Source: Balamuthia mandrillaris (Eukaryota > Discosea > Longamoebia > Balamuthiidae). From it: 64,000 nucleotides of DNA. The translations under genes were made by a program, and so were the position numbers. The stretch's first letter is position 1, and the number at the start of each line of letters is the position of its first letter. The notes below the pieces were generated by a model. That model made no database searches. It had not been told where the DNA came from and worked only from the letters and a program-made list of their open reading frames with translations. Location of the stretch: contig JAVKOQ010000188.1 of assembly GCA_031835245.1 (NCBI GenBank), positions 39,384 to 103,383 of the forward strand, given 5' to 3'. Below, piece after piece: positions 11,279 through 25,330 of the stretch.

Positions 11279-12022
11279 CGTATTTTTTTTTTGATTTATG
11301 AAAGATATTTTTTTTGGGAGATGATGAAAAGATTTGGTTGGGTTAAGACGCTGCTTTCCTACTACCCTAAAGGGTTAAAACAAAGAAGAATAAGAAAGAA
11401 GATTGACACGATTCGTTTCGATTAACAACCACTGAAAACACCAAAAAAAAAGATTATCACAAAAAAAAAGTGAAAAAAAAAAGCAAACCAAAAAAAAAAC
11501 GTTAACGTACCTACAGCGCTTCAACAGAGAGAGAGAGAGATCAGGTTTTTATGTGGGAGTGGAGGTGTGGAGTTTTGGCCCCGTTCTTGTTTCGTTCTGC
11601 TTTTTTCAAAAACAATAAAAAAAACAAAAAAACAAAAAAACAAAAAACAGAAAATAAACGAAGAAAGAGGGAATTTGCCGCAACGACAAAAAAAAAAGAA
11701 GATAACAAAAGAAGATAAGGAGCTCGTTCATTGGCTGCGAAATTGAAGTGGTGAAGATGATCCCGGAAACTTGGGAAATTTACACCGGATGAAGGACCCT
11801 CAGGATCGTGATTCTTTCGCGCCATTTTTGGTTGCAAATATCTTAAAAAAAAAGCAAGACAATAGGAGAGGAGGATGAGAGGAAGGAAGCAAACAAAGAT
11901 GTGAACTGGGTTTTTTTTATTAAAAAAAATAAAGTGGAAGTTATTTTATTTTATTTTGGTTTTTTCTCACAAAAAAGTAGACACAAAAAAAGTAGCAGCT
12001 AACGAAAAAAAAGTAGCAGCAG
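11279..12022. promoter_or_regulatory. Divergent promoter region, SIN3 (-) and MSH5 (+)
   Basis: These 744 bp are rich in A- and T-runs, with a short GA tract at 11527-11541. A minus-strand ATG at 11825 opens a short frame (MARKNHDPEGPSSG...) with candidate donors. It could be an upstream leader exon of SIN3, but no acceptor is obvious before the SIN3 ATG, so I do not call it. Confidence 0.4.
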
Positions 12023-12963
12023 ATGGACGTGCAGGATGACCACCTGTTTTTGGCGGAGGAAGCGGAGGAGGAGGAGGAGGAAGTCTGCATGGATGAAGAA
12101 ATGCTGGAGAGACAAAGGCGCCTGGTAGAAAGCGCCTCTCGCGTGCGCCCGGCGGCCATCCCTGCAACCGCGGAGCAAGAGGAGGAAGGGGAAGAGGCCT
12201 TGGACGCTCAAGTCATTTTGTCTGTAGTCTACCAACACAATAGGTACCGGTCTATCTCGCTTCTCTCTCTTGCACCGATCTTTATGAAGCTAAGTTGTTT
12301 TTTTTTTAAAACTACAAGGCTTGGGGTTGCGGCCTACAATACCGAAACAAGCGTGTTGAGCGTGTGTGAAGCGTGCGAGTTTGATGACTTTGCCAATCTT
12401 CAACTGAGTACCCTTTATTTATTTTTTTTCGTTGTCCCATTCTTGCTCTTGAAAGCAACTACTCACTTTGTTCTTTTCCAGTCAAGTTCCAGCTCGAACC
12501 TTCGCTTATCATCACTCCTCCTAGCCCTATGTATGCACACCTTTTCGCACTTCACTGTTCTCTCTTTCTCATCTCTTCTAAGCTTTGGTCCACTACGCTC
12601 TTTTTTTCACTGCGTTGTTAACCATTTCTTCTCGCATTGCTCGTTGCCTCGTTGACCTCCAGCGAAGCGTATATACGAGCATTGCAAAAGAGTGGTATGT
12701 ATCCTAGTTCGCTGCCCTTGCTGTCTACTCTTCTCATTCGCCTTCTCTTTTCTTTTGTCATCCTCAGTTGAAGACGACAGCACCAACTACCATGTGAAGA
12801 CATGTAAGTCTAGTGAGTTTTCGTTCGAGTCAGCGAAGCACAAGTTGCTCAAGTTGAAGTTGCCTGGCTTGCCTGAGAATCTGCCTGAGCATGAGCGCCT
12901 GTTGTGCATGTCTTCCTTTACAGACTTGAACAATATTCAGATGGTTCGTCTGCGCTCTCTTTA

Positions 12964-13028
<65 letters not shown>

Positions 13029-13249
13029 GACTTGAAATGCCGCTCTTTTGTTTCAAAAGATAAGAGCGATAGGAGGCCTTATTACATACATGCTGAAAAA
13101 TAGAGTACTGTGCTTTCTTGTTCGCTCCTCACTCGGAACCGTGATCTGATATTTGATTGCGCAAAAGGTTGTGAATGAGCTTGACGATGCCGATTCTCCA
13201 GTTGTTGTAAACCAGCTCATTTCCTTTTCAATGTATGTCTTCTGTATTC

Positions 13250-13288
<39 letters not shown>

Positions 13289-14405
13289 GTATCTATCTCT
13301 CTTGCTGTCTGCTTTAGTAACTGCTCTCATAAGTGATGGCACGATGATGATCGATCCAGAAACAATGAAAGCTCTACAAATATTTCAAAGTGATAGACAT
13401 CCAAGGTTTTGGTTCCTCAAGCAGATCTCTATTATCCGTTCCCCTAACGTCTGTTTGCTCACTTCTTCAACAATAGTGCTCATGGAATTGGGAAGGCGAA
13501 AGAAGGTCTGTCTTTGTATGCTCTATTCAAAACAAGAACACCACTTGGCAGAGATCTTCTTCGGTATATTTATTTCTTTTTTTCTTCCCAAGAGAAAACA
13601 AAATTGCTGATGAAAATCTCCCACCCTTATTAAACAGGAGATGGTTTCTTCGCCCTCTACTCGACCAAGAAACCATCCAACGAAGACAAAGCCATGTGGA
13701 AGCTTTGTTGGATCCTAAAATCTCAGAGACCTTCTCAGAGCTTACCAATGAGTGCCTCAAGCACGTAAAAGACATTCCACGCATCTTGAATCGGGTGAGA
13801 TCTGCTTCGTCTAGCGCCAACGATTGGTTCAACCTATTTCAGGTTTATTATCGTTCTTTTTGTCTTTTCTTTTCTTAGTTAAGCTTTTAATGATATGTGA
13901 ATCGGGTACAGACTTTAGTAAGCGCGCTTCGTATAAGGGAGCTGTGCGCACCTCACTCCAGTATTCCTCTCTTCCAAGAGGTTCGCCGGGTCTAGTCAGT
14001 GCTGGTGATGGGACTAAACATCATTTCTTAGGTGTGTGATGCGTTTGGTGATGATCTCTACGAATTGGTCAACATGATACGTTCCGTAATAGACTTTGAT
14101 GAATCGAGAGAAAGCAGAAAGCTATATATACGATCTGGCATAAGCAAAGAGCTGGATCAACTTCGGTACTTCTTCTTTTGATCATCTTCTTTTGCCTTAG
14201 ACTTACTTATCTTGCGTCTTTCTCTTCCTTGTAGAAGTACTTATCAGAGCCTTGACGAGCTTTTGGTGCTTATTCGTCTCTCGGTGGAAACGTGGTGATG
14301 AACTTATCTTTTCTCCACAAAAACAGACAAGCTATGCCAAGAGAGAGATGATGCAGCTTGCAGATCCTTTAGTTACCTGCTTAAGTGTTGTGTATTACCC
14401 GCAGG

Positions 14406-14451
<46 letters not shown>

Positions 14452-16144
14452 ATAACGTACCAGCGGTGTACACAACGTGAAGATCGGATACCAAGTGGTG
14501 ATTCCACGAGGCAAAGCAGAACTTGAAAGTTTTGTCAGCATTCCAGGCTTAATATATCAGGTAAGATAACTCATATTTCTGTTTTTGTCTTTTAACACTT
14601 TTTTAACTTTCGTTTTATTGCCATTTGGTATACCAGTTTCACACCTCACAATACATATATTTCAAAAGCGAAGCAATGTTTGGACTCGACCATAGCGAAG
14701 AGTTTGGAGGTATGCTTCTCGCCATTTTACTCCGAATCTCTTCGTGCTAACATCTTCGTCTTCCATAACTTGTTTGCCTTTTGTCAGACATTTGGCAAAA
14801 GATTACAGACTTGGAAAATGCCATCATTCTGGAATTGGAAGAGCACATTCTGGAATTTTCTCCGCTGCTCCTAAGTCTTGCCAACATACTGGCAGAGTTG
14901 GATTGGTTTGTGTTTTTGTCTGCTTTTGCTTTGATTTTTGTTAATATTATCTCATTAAGTTTGGTGTCGTTTGCGGTGGCTGCTAGAGAGAACAATTGGA
15001 CGGCCCCGGACATAACAACAGACTCCACTCTTTGGATTAAGAACGGGAGACATCCTTTGCAAGTACGTTGATTATTAGCGCTCCTTCCTTTCCTTCTTTT
15101 CCTTCTTTTCGCGTTCTTTCTTTTAGATATACTAAAACAACCATAAAAAAGGAATTGTGTGTGGAAACGTTCATTGCAAACAATTCATCGTTGGGTAGGC
15201 TGAATAATTAAAGGCAGCATAACATTTACAAACTTTTGAAGACAAAACGACTAACGCCCAATAACAATCCATCCAGATAATGCTGAACGAATTCTTCTCC
15301 TCTCTGGCGCGAATGGCTCTGGCAAATCAGGTACTATTTGTCCACCTGATTGACTGGACATTGGTCTCATCTTATTTTTCTTTTATCCGTATCGCCATTG
15401 TTCGTTTTTTAATGTTTGAAAAGTGTACCTGAAGCAAGTAGGACTGATAACGTTTTTGGCTCACGTTGGGTCGTTCGTGCCTGCTGAAGAAAGCACCATT
15501 GGTCTCACTGATCGCATCTTCTCTCGTATTTACAGCAGAGGTAAACTTTATAACGGATCCCTTCCGCTTCGTTTTGTCACTGATAGTCTGTCGTTTGCTT
15601 GTTTTCTTTGTTTAAAAAAAAAATCACAGAATCGGTAGCTGTTCAAAGCTCTTCTTTCATGATTGACCTACAACAAGTAGCTCTGATGATTCGTCACGCC
15701 ACTGACAAGAGCCTTTTGCTGTACGTGCAGGAAACAACCATGTTGAAAAAAAAAATGAAACGCTGATGGTTCTTCGTCTTCTTCTCTAAGGTTGGATGAA
15801 TTCGGGAAAGGAACAAGTGTATCCGATGGAATATCTCTTCTTGGTAAGTTACTGATTGTTTTCCCTCTTTTCTTGCTCTCTTTATGGTTAACCCTATCTT
15901 TTACCAAAGGTGCCACTCTAAAGTACTTACAAGATAAAGGAAATGCATGTCCCAAAGTGGTCGTAAGCAGCCATTTCAGCGAGTTCTTTCCACAAATAGG
16001 CCTCTATGAAGGAGAGAATGTTGCACCCTCCTCATCCTCAACGAGATTAGCTTTTTATCGCATGGACGTCTTTGTTCGGGAGGACAGCCAAGACAAGGAC
16101 GTCGTGTTCCTCTACAAGTACGTGACGAATCTCTTTCTCTCTTT

Positions 16145-16201
<57 letters not shown>

Positions 16202-16537
16202 TCTCTTTTTTGGCATTTTTCTTCATAACAAAACTGTGTCCATAATAATAGATTAGTAAGAGGGATGGCAATGGACTCGCATGCCTATCACGTTGGTTCA
16301 TTGGCAGGCATTCCCGATAGCATCCTCAAAAGAGCAGCCACCGTCAAGGACAAACTGCGCAGAGGAGAGCCGTTGCAATCGCTGGACGAGACGGAGAGCG
16401 AAGCGGCCATCGCGCGGCGCGCTCTGCATTACGAGAACATCTGTCGATCCTTCATCGCGCTGGACCTCGACAACATCACCCCGCAACAAATAGCGAGCTT
16501 CATCCAAAGTCTTTCTCCTTCTTCGTCCACAATGTAA
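12023..16537 (+). CDS. MSH5: MutS homologue 5, meiotic crossover factor
   Basis: MSH5 forms MutS-gamma with MSH4, a sliding clamp that stabilises meiotic recombination intermediates; it is not a mismatch-repair protein. Many short exons; the ATG at 12023 opens an acidic N-terminus ([10 protein letters not shown]), then QHNR joined to [15 protein letters not shown], matching the MSH5 N-domain. Lever/clamp segments follow across 12.5-15 kb. The ATPase core is clear: Walker A GANGSGKS (about 15,310-15,330), [22 protein letters not shown] (from 15,424), FMIDLQQVA, and Walker B/signature [14 protein letters not shown] (about 15,790). The last exon (from about 16,250) ends [13 protein letters not shown] at TAA 16535-16537. 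Introns carry long CT repeats. Presence of MSH5 implies a meiotic programme. Individual mid-gene exon limits are approximate. Confidence 0.95.
12963..13029 (+). repeat. (CT)n tract in an MSH5 intron
   Basis: Dinucleotide CT run broken by a short (GTCT)n segment, on the coding strand of MSH5 near the 5' end of an intron. Confidence 0.9.
14409..14447 (+). repeat. (CT)n tract starting at an MSH5 5' splice site
   Basis: The exon ends at about 14404 (CCGCAG) and the donor gtaatc runs straight into the TC repeat. The tract is therefore at the donor end, not the usual polypyrimidine position before the acceptor. Confidence 0.85.
16149..16198 (+). repeat. (CT)n tract in the last MSH5 intron
   Basis: Perfect TC run of about 50 bp, close to the donor following CTCTACAA|gtacgt. 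Confidence 0.9.
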
Positions 16538-17020
16538 CTTTTACACATGCAGCACAAAGAGAAGAGGGAAGAAGAAAGTTTTTTGTGTTTGTTGATTGTG
16601 CTTTGTTATTGTATGTGTTGGTAAGAGTTAAAAAAAGGGAGTATTGGTTTCGTACTCGGAAAAAAAAAAACTAACCAACAGTTGATCTCTTCTTGCTTCT
16701 CTTATTATTTTTCCCCCTCTGTTCCTCCCTCCCCTTTCTCCTCCTTTTCCTCTGTAATTGTTTTCTCCCCCCTCCTTCTCCTCCTCGTTCTCTTTCTTCG
16801 TGTGTTGTTCTCTTCTTTCCATCACCACCACCACCAAAAAAAAAAAATAACAATATCAACGCCGCCAAATGAAAGAAGAAGAAAGAAGCAGAGAAGGGAA
16901 GGAAGGAAAGAAAAAAATTAAAGGAAGGATGGATGAAGAAGTGAAAGAAGGATGGCAAAGAGAAAAAAAGAAAGAAGCAGAAAGATCTCTCTTTCTCTCT
17001 CTCTCCCCCTCGTCCTCCAT
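16538..17020. other. Convergent 3' flanks of MSH5 (+) and DDX6 (-)
   Basis: Purine- and pyrimidine-rich simple sequence with no supported gene. Open frames here are composition artefacts. Confidence 0.5.
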
Positions 17021-18722
17021 TTAACTTGCCACGTACAATCGTTTGTCGATAACAGGGGGGATGGGCTTGATTTCAGTGCCCAGCTCCTGCTCTATCTTGT
17101 AAAGGTTGAAACGATCGTCGTAGGTGATGAGGTTGATGGCAAGACCCAAATGGCCGAAGCGGCCGCTTCGTCCGATCCTGTGCAGATAGGTTTCAGAGTT
17201 TTTGGGGAAGTCAAAGTTGATGACCACGTTCACTGCTTGGATGTCAATTCCTCTCGTAAACAGATCTGTTTGAAGTTTGTGTATAATAGACATATTTGTA
17301 TGAGCATTCGAGCAAGATAACGAGGTAGGAGAGGGAGAATATACCTGTGCAAACCAGATTTCTACATGCGCCGTTTCTAAAGTCGTGGAAGACGCGGTTT
17401 CGGTGTGACTGCAACATTTTGGCATGGATGTAAAAACAGGAATAGCCCAGTTCGGTGATTTTCTTGGCGAGCAGCTCCACACGGTTTACAGAGTTACAGA
17501 AGATTATAGATTGGTTGATTTGAAGCTATAAACGGAAAGACGATAAGAGTTAAAAGAAAAATGGTTTAAAGATTAAAAAGGGGGAGAGAGAGAGAGAGAG
17601 AGAGATAGGAATAATACCTTGGAAAAGAGAGTATTAAGGCAATGGACCTTCTGGCGCTCTTCCACGAAAGCGTAATATTGGGTAACACCTTTCAGGGTGA
17701 GCTCCTCCATCAAGTTGATCTCATAAGGCTTGGTAAGGAAACGGTCTTTAAAGTCCTTCACGGTAATAGGGAAAGTGGCAGAGAATAAGAGAATTTGCCG
17801 ATCGGCAGGCAGGAAAGTTATAATTTGCTCCACCAATGGTTGAAACTCTGGTGACAACAATTTGTCGGCCTTTTGAAACAGAGAAGGGAGGCGTTAGAAA
17901 GAATAAAAACATAATAACGCGTACACACTAAAGCAAACGTACTTCATCCATAACAAGAAGAGAGCAATGGGAGAGATCAGCGACTCCCTTGTTGGCCAGA
18001 TCGAGAACCCTTCCGGGCGTGGCGACGAGAATTTGGACAGTGTTGAAAAGCCTCATGATATCATCCTTCAGCGAAGTACCTCCTGTACTGACCATCACCT
18101 GCACGTTCATATGTTTCCCCAACTCTTTACACACTTGCGACGTTTGAAGGGCCAGCTCTCTCGTTGGAACCAAAATAAGGGCTATTATTTGTTCATTAAT
18201 CCAAAGGTTGAAACAGAGACAGACAGAGAGAGAGAGAGAGAGAGGAGAAACGAACCTTGAATGCATTTCTTGGAGGTGTCTGTTTTTTCCAGTGCTGGAA
18301 TCAAGAAAGAAGCTGTCTTTCCTGTACCGTTCTTGGCTCTCGCTAAGATGTCCCTCCCCGCCAGCGCGATGGGTATTGCCTCCTCCTGGATGGGGGAGGG
18401 GCTTTCGAAACCCTTTTCATAGATGCCCATCAACAGTTCCCGCTTCAAGTAGTAGTCCTCAAACTCGTTTCCTTTGGTCGTAGTCACATCCTCTGTCAAC
18501 ATGGACCTGTCCGTCTTCGGCCGGTTGAGACTGGCTCTGAACTCAGCCAAGTCAGAGTAGCTGCTTCCCCCAATAAATCAACAAAGAAACGAAAAGAGAG
18601 AACAGGAGTGTCAATAAACGTTGTGAAAAATTTAAAATCGTAAGAGGAAGAGAGGAGAGGGAGAGGGAGAAGAGAGTGGACATGATAACGCACCTATCGT
18701 TCGATTTCTCCTTGTTTTCCAT
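17021..18722 (-). CDS. DDX6: DEAD-box RNA helicase of the DDX6/Dhh1/Me31B family
   Basis: Cytoplasmic RNA helicase that represses translation, activates decapping and assembles P-bodies. Exon 1 is 29 nt (18694-18722, MENKEKSND); the second joins as [15 protein letters not shown]. All helicase motifs are seen: Q motif [14 protein letters not shown], motif I AKNGTGKT, Ia PTRELALQ, Ib TPGR, motif II DEAD (split by an intron, VMDE|AD), [46 protein letters not shown] and [12 protein letters not shown]. The spacing and sequences [14 protein letters not shown] and [10 protein letters not shown] are typical of Dhh1. Stop TAA 17021-17023. The protein is compact, without the long Q/P-rich tails of fungal Dhh1. 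Introns have CT runs on the coding strand (for example opposite 18225-18243). Confidence 0.96.
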
Positions 18723-19622
18723 TTTTTTCAAAAATCTTCCTGTTCTTTCGATTTATAGTTGGTCTCTCGATCACTTGTTCCTTTGATTGAGCAAATCTCG
18801 CTGTATTATGTTTGTGTAGCACGAGGAATAAGCGAAAGAGAGTCTGCAAGAATAGGTTGGAAGAGAAGGAAAAAAGAAAACGCAAATGGTTAAAAAAAAA
18901 AAGAAGGTCAACAGAACGAAAGCTCGAGGGAAAAAAAAAACAGGAGAAAAGAGAAGAGAGATTCGCTCTTTGAATTAACAATAAATCCACACACCTTTTT
19001 GTTCTACCCGCCCCCACACTGTCACTGTCCTGCTGAATGAATCCCCCCTCTCCACGCCTAGCGAAAATAAATTTGTATTTTTTTCCAACGGTGGGCTATT
19101 CACTCTTCTCACCACTGAACCGCTTGCTCCTTTTTTTTTTTCAAAAAACTAGTCCAAAAAAAAAAAGTGCGGCGTCGTAGTGGTGCACAAGAGATTATTC
19201 ACACACACACACAAAATCGTTGTTGGTCAGTGTTCTCTCTCTCTTTCCCCCTTTTTTTTTATTTTCGGCCGCAACTCTCAAAAAATAAATAAATAAATAA
19301 AAAGGTAAAATCCAAAAGAAAAAAAAAAAAGGACCGAGCTGACGTGTGGTATTGCTGAACGAGGGTTTTGCTGACGCCCCACAAAGCGCTCCTCGTGCAC
19401 GTTGGGAATGCCTCCTCGCGCTTACGTCGGCAAGAAGTCATTACGTGTCGACAAAATACGCCTACCCTACGAGGAGGACATCATCTACTTCTCTCATAAG
19501 GAAATAAAATAAAATGAAATGTAATTAGACTAACAGAACTAATCTACGAGGTTGAGTGATATTTAAGGTCACCTTGCATAAATAAAAGTAAACAAAAAAA
19601 AATAGCAAACGAAGAACAAACA
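18723..19622. promoter_or_regulatory. Divergent region between DDX6 (-) and LCMT1 (+)
   Basis: 900 bp. It holds poly-A/T runs, a (CA)n patch at 19199-19213 and one short plus-strand ORF (19408-19512). No recognised gene or RNA. Both genes' promoters must lie here. Confidence 0.4.
19408..19512 (+). CDS. Short ORF of 34 codons, uncertain
   Basis: ATG to TAA, beginning MPPRAYVGKKSLR and ending FSHKEIK. Its composition is balanced and unlike the A/T simple sequence around it. It lies about 110 bp upstream of the LCMT1 ATG, so it could be an upstream ORF in an LCMT1 leader, a tiny protein or chance. No family recognised. Confidence 0.2.
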   Translation: MPPRAYVGKKSLRVDKIRLPYEEDIIYFSHKEIK

Positions 19623-21612
<1,990 letters not shown>

Positions 21613-21831
21613 GAGAAGGTCCGTTAAGGTCTGTTTTTTGTATTTTTTTGTTTCTGTGTGATGTTTATGATTTTGAATGAACGAGGAGATGTTTATATTT
21701 TTTTTCATTGTTTGTGCATCGTACGGTGTGTTCTCTAACGAAACGAACAGAAAGACAAGAAGAAAGAAGAAGGTGGACAGGCACGTGCCTCTCGACCTTT
21801 CACCTCCAAGATGCAATAGTTGGAACAAAGA

Positions 21832-22671
21832 TTAGGTGTAAAAGACCTCTGGCTCAGCGGCGGACTTCTCTAGCTCTTCCTTCTCCATCTGCACTTGGCA
21901 TTCCAAGGGGCAGGGCACGCCCAAGTCAATGCCAGGAGGAAGCTTGGAGAGAACATTTCCCTCCCAGTAAGGGAGCTTGGGTACGACCCCACGATCGACA
22001 AGGCGTCGATAGAGCTCGGGCGATGTGTGCTTGATCCGGCAAACCACCTCGCTTTGTGTGGGTACAGTGATGGCTTCACTCCCTACAAGGCGGTCCTTCG
22101 TACTTCTGAGGGCTTGCAGGTTTGGAGCAATGATGGTGGCGAGGAGGAGGTACTTGTCCGGGCCAAGGTGCACAAAATCGAGGTGCACCTGGCAGCCGTC
22201 CTCTAGGGAGTAGGTCGCCCGTACGCAACGGACGTAGGCGTAGAGGTGAAATGAGTCCGAGTCCATGATGTTGGGGGGACGTTGGGCCTTGTCGGGGAAC
22301 AGCGCTCCGAGAATGGGTTCCTCCCCACAAATGTCTTCGTAACTGATGTTGCCCTCTTGGTCTGTTTTGCAAGAGCGAAGGGTCCAAGTGGCCTCGGTCT
22401 CGGGCTTTCCGTTGATGACGCGGTGATAAAGCCAACGACGACCATGCGGCCAATCCTGGTCCCCCAAAAGAAGAGCATGGCCCTCTGAGTCAAAGTACGC
22501 ATCCGCAAAGTGCAAGAGCTCTGGCTGTGCATCCACCAGCTTCGCGGTGAAGTTGGCATAATCGTCGAGGGATGGGAGTGGGATGTGGGCACGCACGCTC
22601 TCCCATTTGGGCTCTAGGTTGCAGGACGGAAGAGGATGTTTGTAGCAGAGCACTTCTTCCATATTCAGCAT
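21832..22671 (-). CDS. Unrecognised protein, possible CYTH-like fold
   Basis: An uninterrupted frame of 279 codons from ATG 22671 (MLNMEEVLCYKHPLP) to TAA. An in-frame second ATG at 22662 is also possible. No family is certain. The pattern FADAYFDSEGHALL, then WLYHRVINGK and ATWTLRSC, resembles the CYTH/thiamine-triphosphatase layout in which a phosphate-binding tunnel is built from alternating charged strands; the C-terminal ELYRRLVDRGVVP would fit its last helix. The canonical ExExK motif is not obvious (VRAHIPLPS lies at that point), so a binding or degenerate role is possible. A CAG/TAG acceptor-like site just upstream of the ATG (ttcaggttag) suggests an upstream leader exon. It converges on LCMT1, about 220 bp away. 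Confidence 0.6.
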   Translation of the reverse strand: MLNMEEVLCYKHPLPSCNLEPKWESVRAHIPLPSLDDYANFTAKLVDAQPELLHFADAYFDSEGHALLLGDQDWPHGRRWLYHRVINGKPETEATWTLRSCKTDQEGNISYEDICGEEPILGALFPDKAQRPPNIMDSDSFHLYAYVRCVRATYSLEDGCQVHLDFVHLGPDKYLLLATIIAPNLQALRSTKDRLVGSEAITVPTQSEVVCRIKHTSPELYRRLVDRGVVPKLPYWEGNVLSKLPPGIDLGVPCPLECQVQMEKEELEKSAAEPEVFYT

Positions 22672-23032
22672 TTGGGGACCTAACCTGAAAAAAATTTACT
22701 CTTTTGTCTACGAGTTTTGGAAGCAGAAGCCAGTAACCAACAAGAAGTGTGCCTCGTGCGGCACGTCCGTTTGCTGTGAGCGAGCGTCATACAAAACACC
22801 AACGACAGAAACCTCGTTATGGCCTATCCCGATGTTTCAGCACTCACCACACCGGAACAGGAGCAGGCACTGTGCCCTACATGGTGGAGCAGAGAGAACG
22901 CAAAGCCGAAAAGAGGGGAGCAGAGCAAAGAAGGTCCTTCGAGGGAAGAGAGGAAACTCTATTTGTCTTGTTGTGTAAGTTGGACAAACAAAACATAAAA
23001 GCCACTTTTTTTTGGTTTGTGTTGTCTGGTAT
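22672..23032. other. Intergenic, CYTH-like gene (-) upstream region and RPL7A (-) 3' flank
   Basis: 361 bp. No supported gene; a small leader exon of the downstream minus-strand gene could lie near 22,740-22,840. No motif identified. Confidence 0.4.
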
Positions 23033-24402
23033 TTACTCAGCCTTGGGCTCGGCCTTGCCCTTCTTCTTCTGAGCAGCAAGGGACTTCCTGCCAAGGGTGC
23101 CGCCGCCCCATTGCTTCCTCAGGTCATCGTACCTCTCGTTGTAGGTCTCATAGATGGACTGCTTGAGGGCGTTGAAGGCAGAGACGTCCTGCTTCTGAAC
23201 GGTGGTGATGGCCAACACGGTGGCGGTCTTCTTGTGCACGACCTGACCGAGGCGGGCCTTGCCCTTCACGATGCAGTAAGCCACTCCCATCTTGCGGCAA
23301 AGAGCGGGCAACCACAAAACCAACTATTTGTTTTGCAAAAAAAAGTAAGCTCCAAAAATTAGAGAAGATGCGATCGACAAAGAGAAAATAAAAGTACCTC
23401 GAGGGGCTCAACGTCGTGGGCGATGACGACGAGCTGAGCCTTCTTGGCCTCAATGAGGGCAGTCACGTGGTTGATGCCGTACTTGACAACGTGGGGCTTC
23501 TCAGTGGCGCTGGGCTTCTCTCCCTCCTTGAGGGCAGCAATCTCAGCGGCACGGGCCTTCAGACGGGCCTGCTTGGCAGCCTTGGTCTCAGGCTTGTACT
23601 TGTCCAAAAAGGCAAACAAGTTTTGTGCTGCAAACGGGTCAAACAAAAAAGAGAAAGTGAGAAATAGAAATCACAAAAAAAACAAAGATAAAGCAGAAAA
23701 ACTAAAACTGAAATCTGATAAGAAGGAAACAGGATATAACTCCGAAAGAGAGTGAAAAGAAAAGAGGAGGCAAAAGAAATGGGACAAGATAGGAGAGAGA
23801 TCTTACCGGTGGTCTTGTCCAAGGTGCGGGAGAATTGGTTGACGGTGGGAGGGACCATCAACCTCTTGAACAAAACGCGCTTTTGCCTCTGAAGGCGCAC
23901 GTACTTGGGCCACCTGACAAAGCGAGTGAGGTCGCGCTTGGGCTGGATGTCCTGGCCAATGCCAAAGTTCTTGGGGCGCTTCTCAAAGAGAGATTCCCGC
24001 TTCTGGGCAGCGGCGCCCTTCTTGCCTCCCTTGGCAGCTTGTCCCTTCTTGTAGGGAGCGGCGGCGGCTTGCCTTCCGCTTCTCTCAGTCTTGGCTTTCG
24101 GCTTTTTGATAGATTGAAAGATAAATCGTGAGTGACGGAATACACAAAAAACTAGGGATAAAGATTACGGCTCGGAGTGATCAACAAAATCGTTCTTTCA
24201 CTTAACCACTTGCGAACTCAAGCACAAAAGAATAATTGTTGAACGATGATGAAAAAAAAAGCTGTGTCTTCCACCAAACCCACAAAACAAAGATAAAAAG
24301 CATAACAACGCCTACACAAACTCAAAAATCAAAAAAAATAAACACAACACACAAAATCTAATCACACTCCCCCAAGAGAGAACACACACACACACTCACC
24401 AT
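23033..24402 (-). CDS. RPL7A: 60S ribosomal protein eL8 (RPL7A)
   Basis: Large-subunit ribosomal protein of the L7Ae family. The first exon codes only the ATG (24400-24402), followed at once by donor gtgagt; exon 2 begins [14 protein letters not shown] (about 24,106). Family blocks follow: [130 protein letters not shown], and the C-terminus KGKAEPKAE with TAA at 23033-23035. The initiator-only exon keeps the first intron at the very start of the ORF, as in several ribosomal-protein genes of other eukaryotes. I looked for C/D snoRNA boxes in the sense introns and found none convincing. Confidence 0.97.
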
Positions 24403-24766
24403 TGTTTTTTTGCTACGCGGCTTGGTTTCCCCTCTCTTCCTCTCTTCGTGCACGAAAGCGTATGGGCGGGCACTACTACGAGTTTTTCGGCTGCTGAAAA
24501 AATGAATGAAAGGAAAAAAATAAAATAAATTTTTTGGTTTTGCAAAAGAAAAACAGAAAAAAGGACGAAACACGTCATCCGGAGTTTGTCAGCCAATCAG
24601 AGGCCTCTCCGATGGTGTAGAATGCTCCTCAAGCAGATGGAAATTTCCGATTTCTCAAAAGAAAAAAGAAGAGAGAGACCGGATTGGATTGGAAAGTTTT
24701 TTTCTCTCTCTTCTTCCTTTGATTTTTTTTTTTTTTTGGGTTACTTTGAAAGAAAAGTGTAGTGCG
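24403..24766. promoter_or_regulatory. Bidirectional promoter, RPL7A (-) and CHMP5 (+)
   Basis: 364 bp between divergent starts. A CCAAT-type motif (GCCAATCAG) lies at about 24592-24600, with pyrimidine-rich stretches around 24700-24740. The paired housekeeping genes suggest a shared nucleosome-free region; this is inference. Confidence 0.4.
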
Positions 24767-24877
24767 ATGCGACGGTTCTTTGGAGCTAAGAAACCACAAA
24801 CCCCTGGTTAGTTCTTTTTTTTTAAAAAAATTTCATCTTTGTCAGATTAAGGCGGCTGAGTGGCTCTCATCTTTTCG

Positions 24878-24922
<45 letters not shown>

Positions 24923-25029
24923 CCTCCCTCTTTCTTCTTCTACTTTTCTCCTGTTCCAGCGCCTACACTCACTGAGGCCACTGAAAAGGTACACTTAACT
25001 TGAAAAATCTTTCTGTCATTGTCGTCTAT

Positions 25030-25074
<45 letters not shown>

Positions 25075-25298
25075 CTCGCTCTCGCTCTCGCTCTCGCTTA
25101 TGACAGTTGGATGGCAGAGTGAATGCTTTGGATGAGAAGATCAAAAAGCTGGACGCTGAGCTCATCAGATGCAGACAGCAGATCGGGCGCATGCGGCCAG
25201 GCCCCGCACAGAATGGAGTCAAGCAGCGGGCGCTCAAACTATTGAAACAAAAGAAAATGTAAAAGCCTTCTCTCTAATTTTCTCTCTCTCTCTCATTC

Positions 25299-25330
<32 letters not shown>

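Noticed and set aside
23036-24399. C/D-box snoRNA in RPL7A introns, as in animals
   Set aside because: A GATGATGA occurs near 24,245 but on the strand opposite to the gene, and no paired D box and terminal stem were found in the sense introns.
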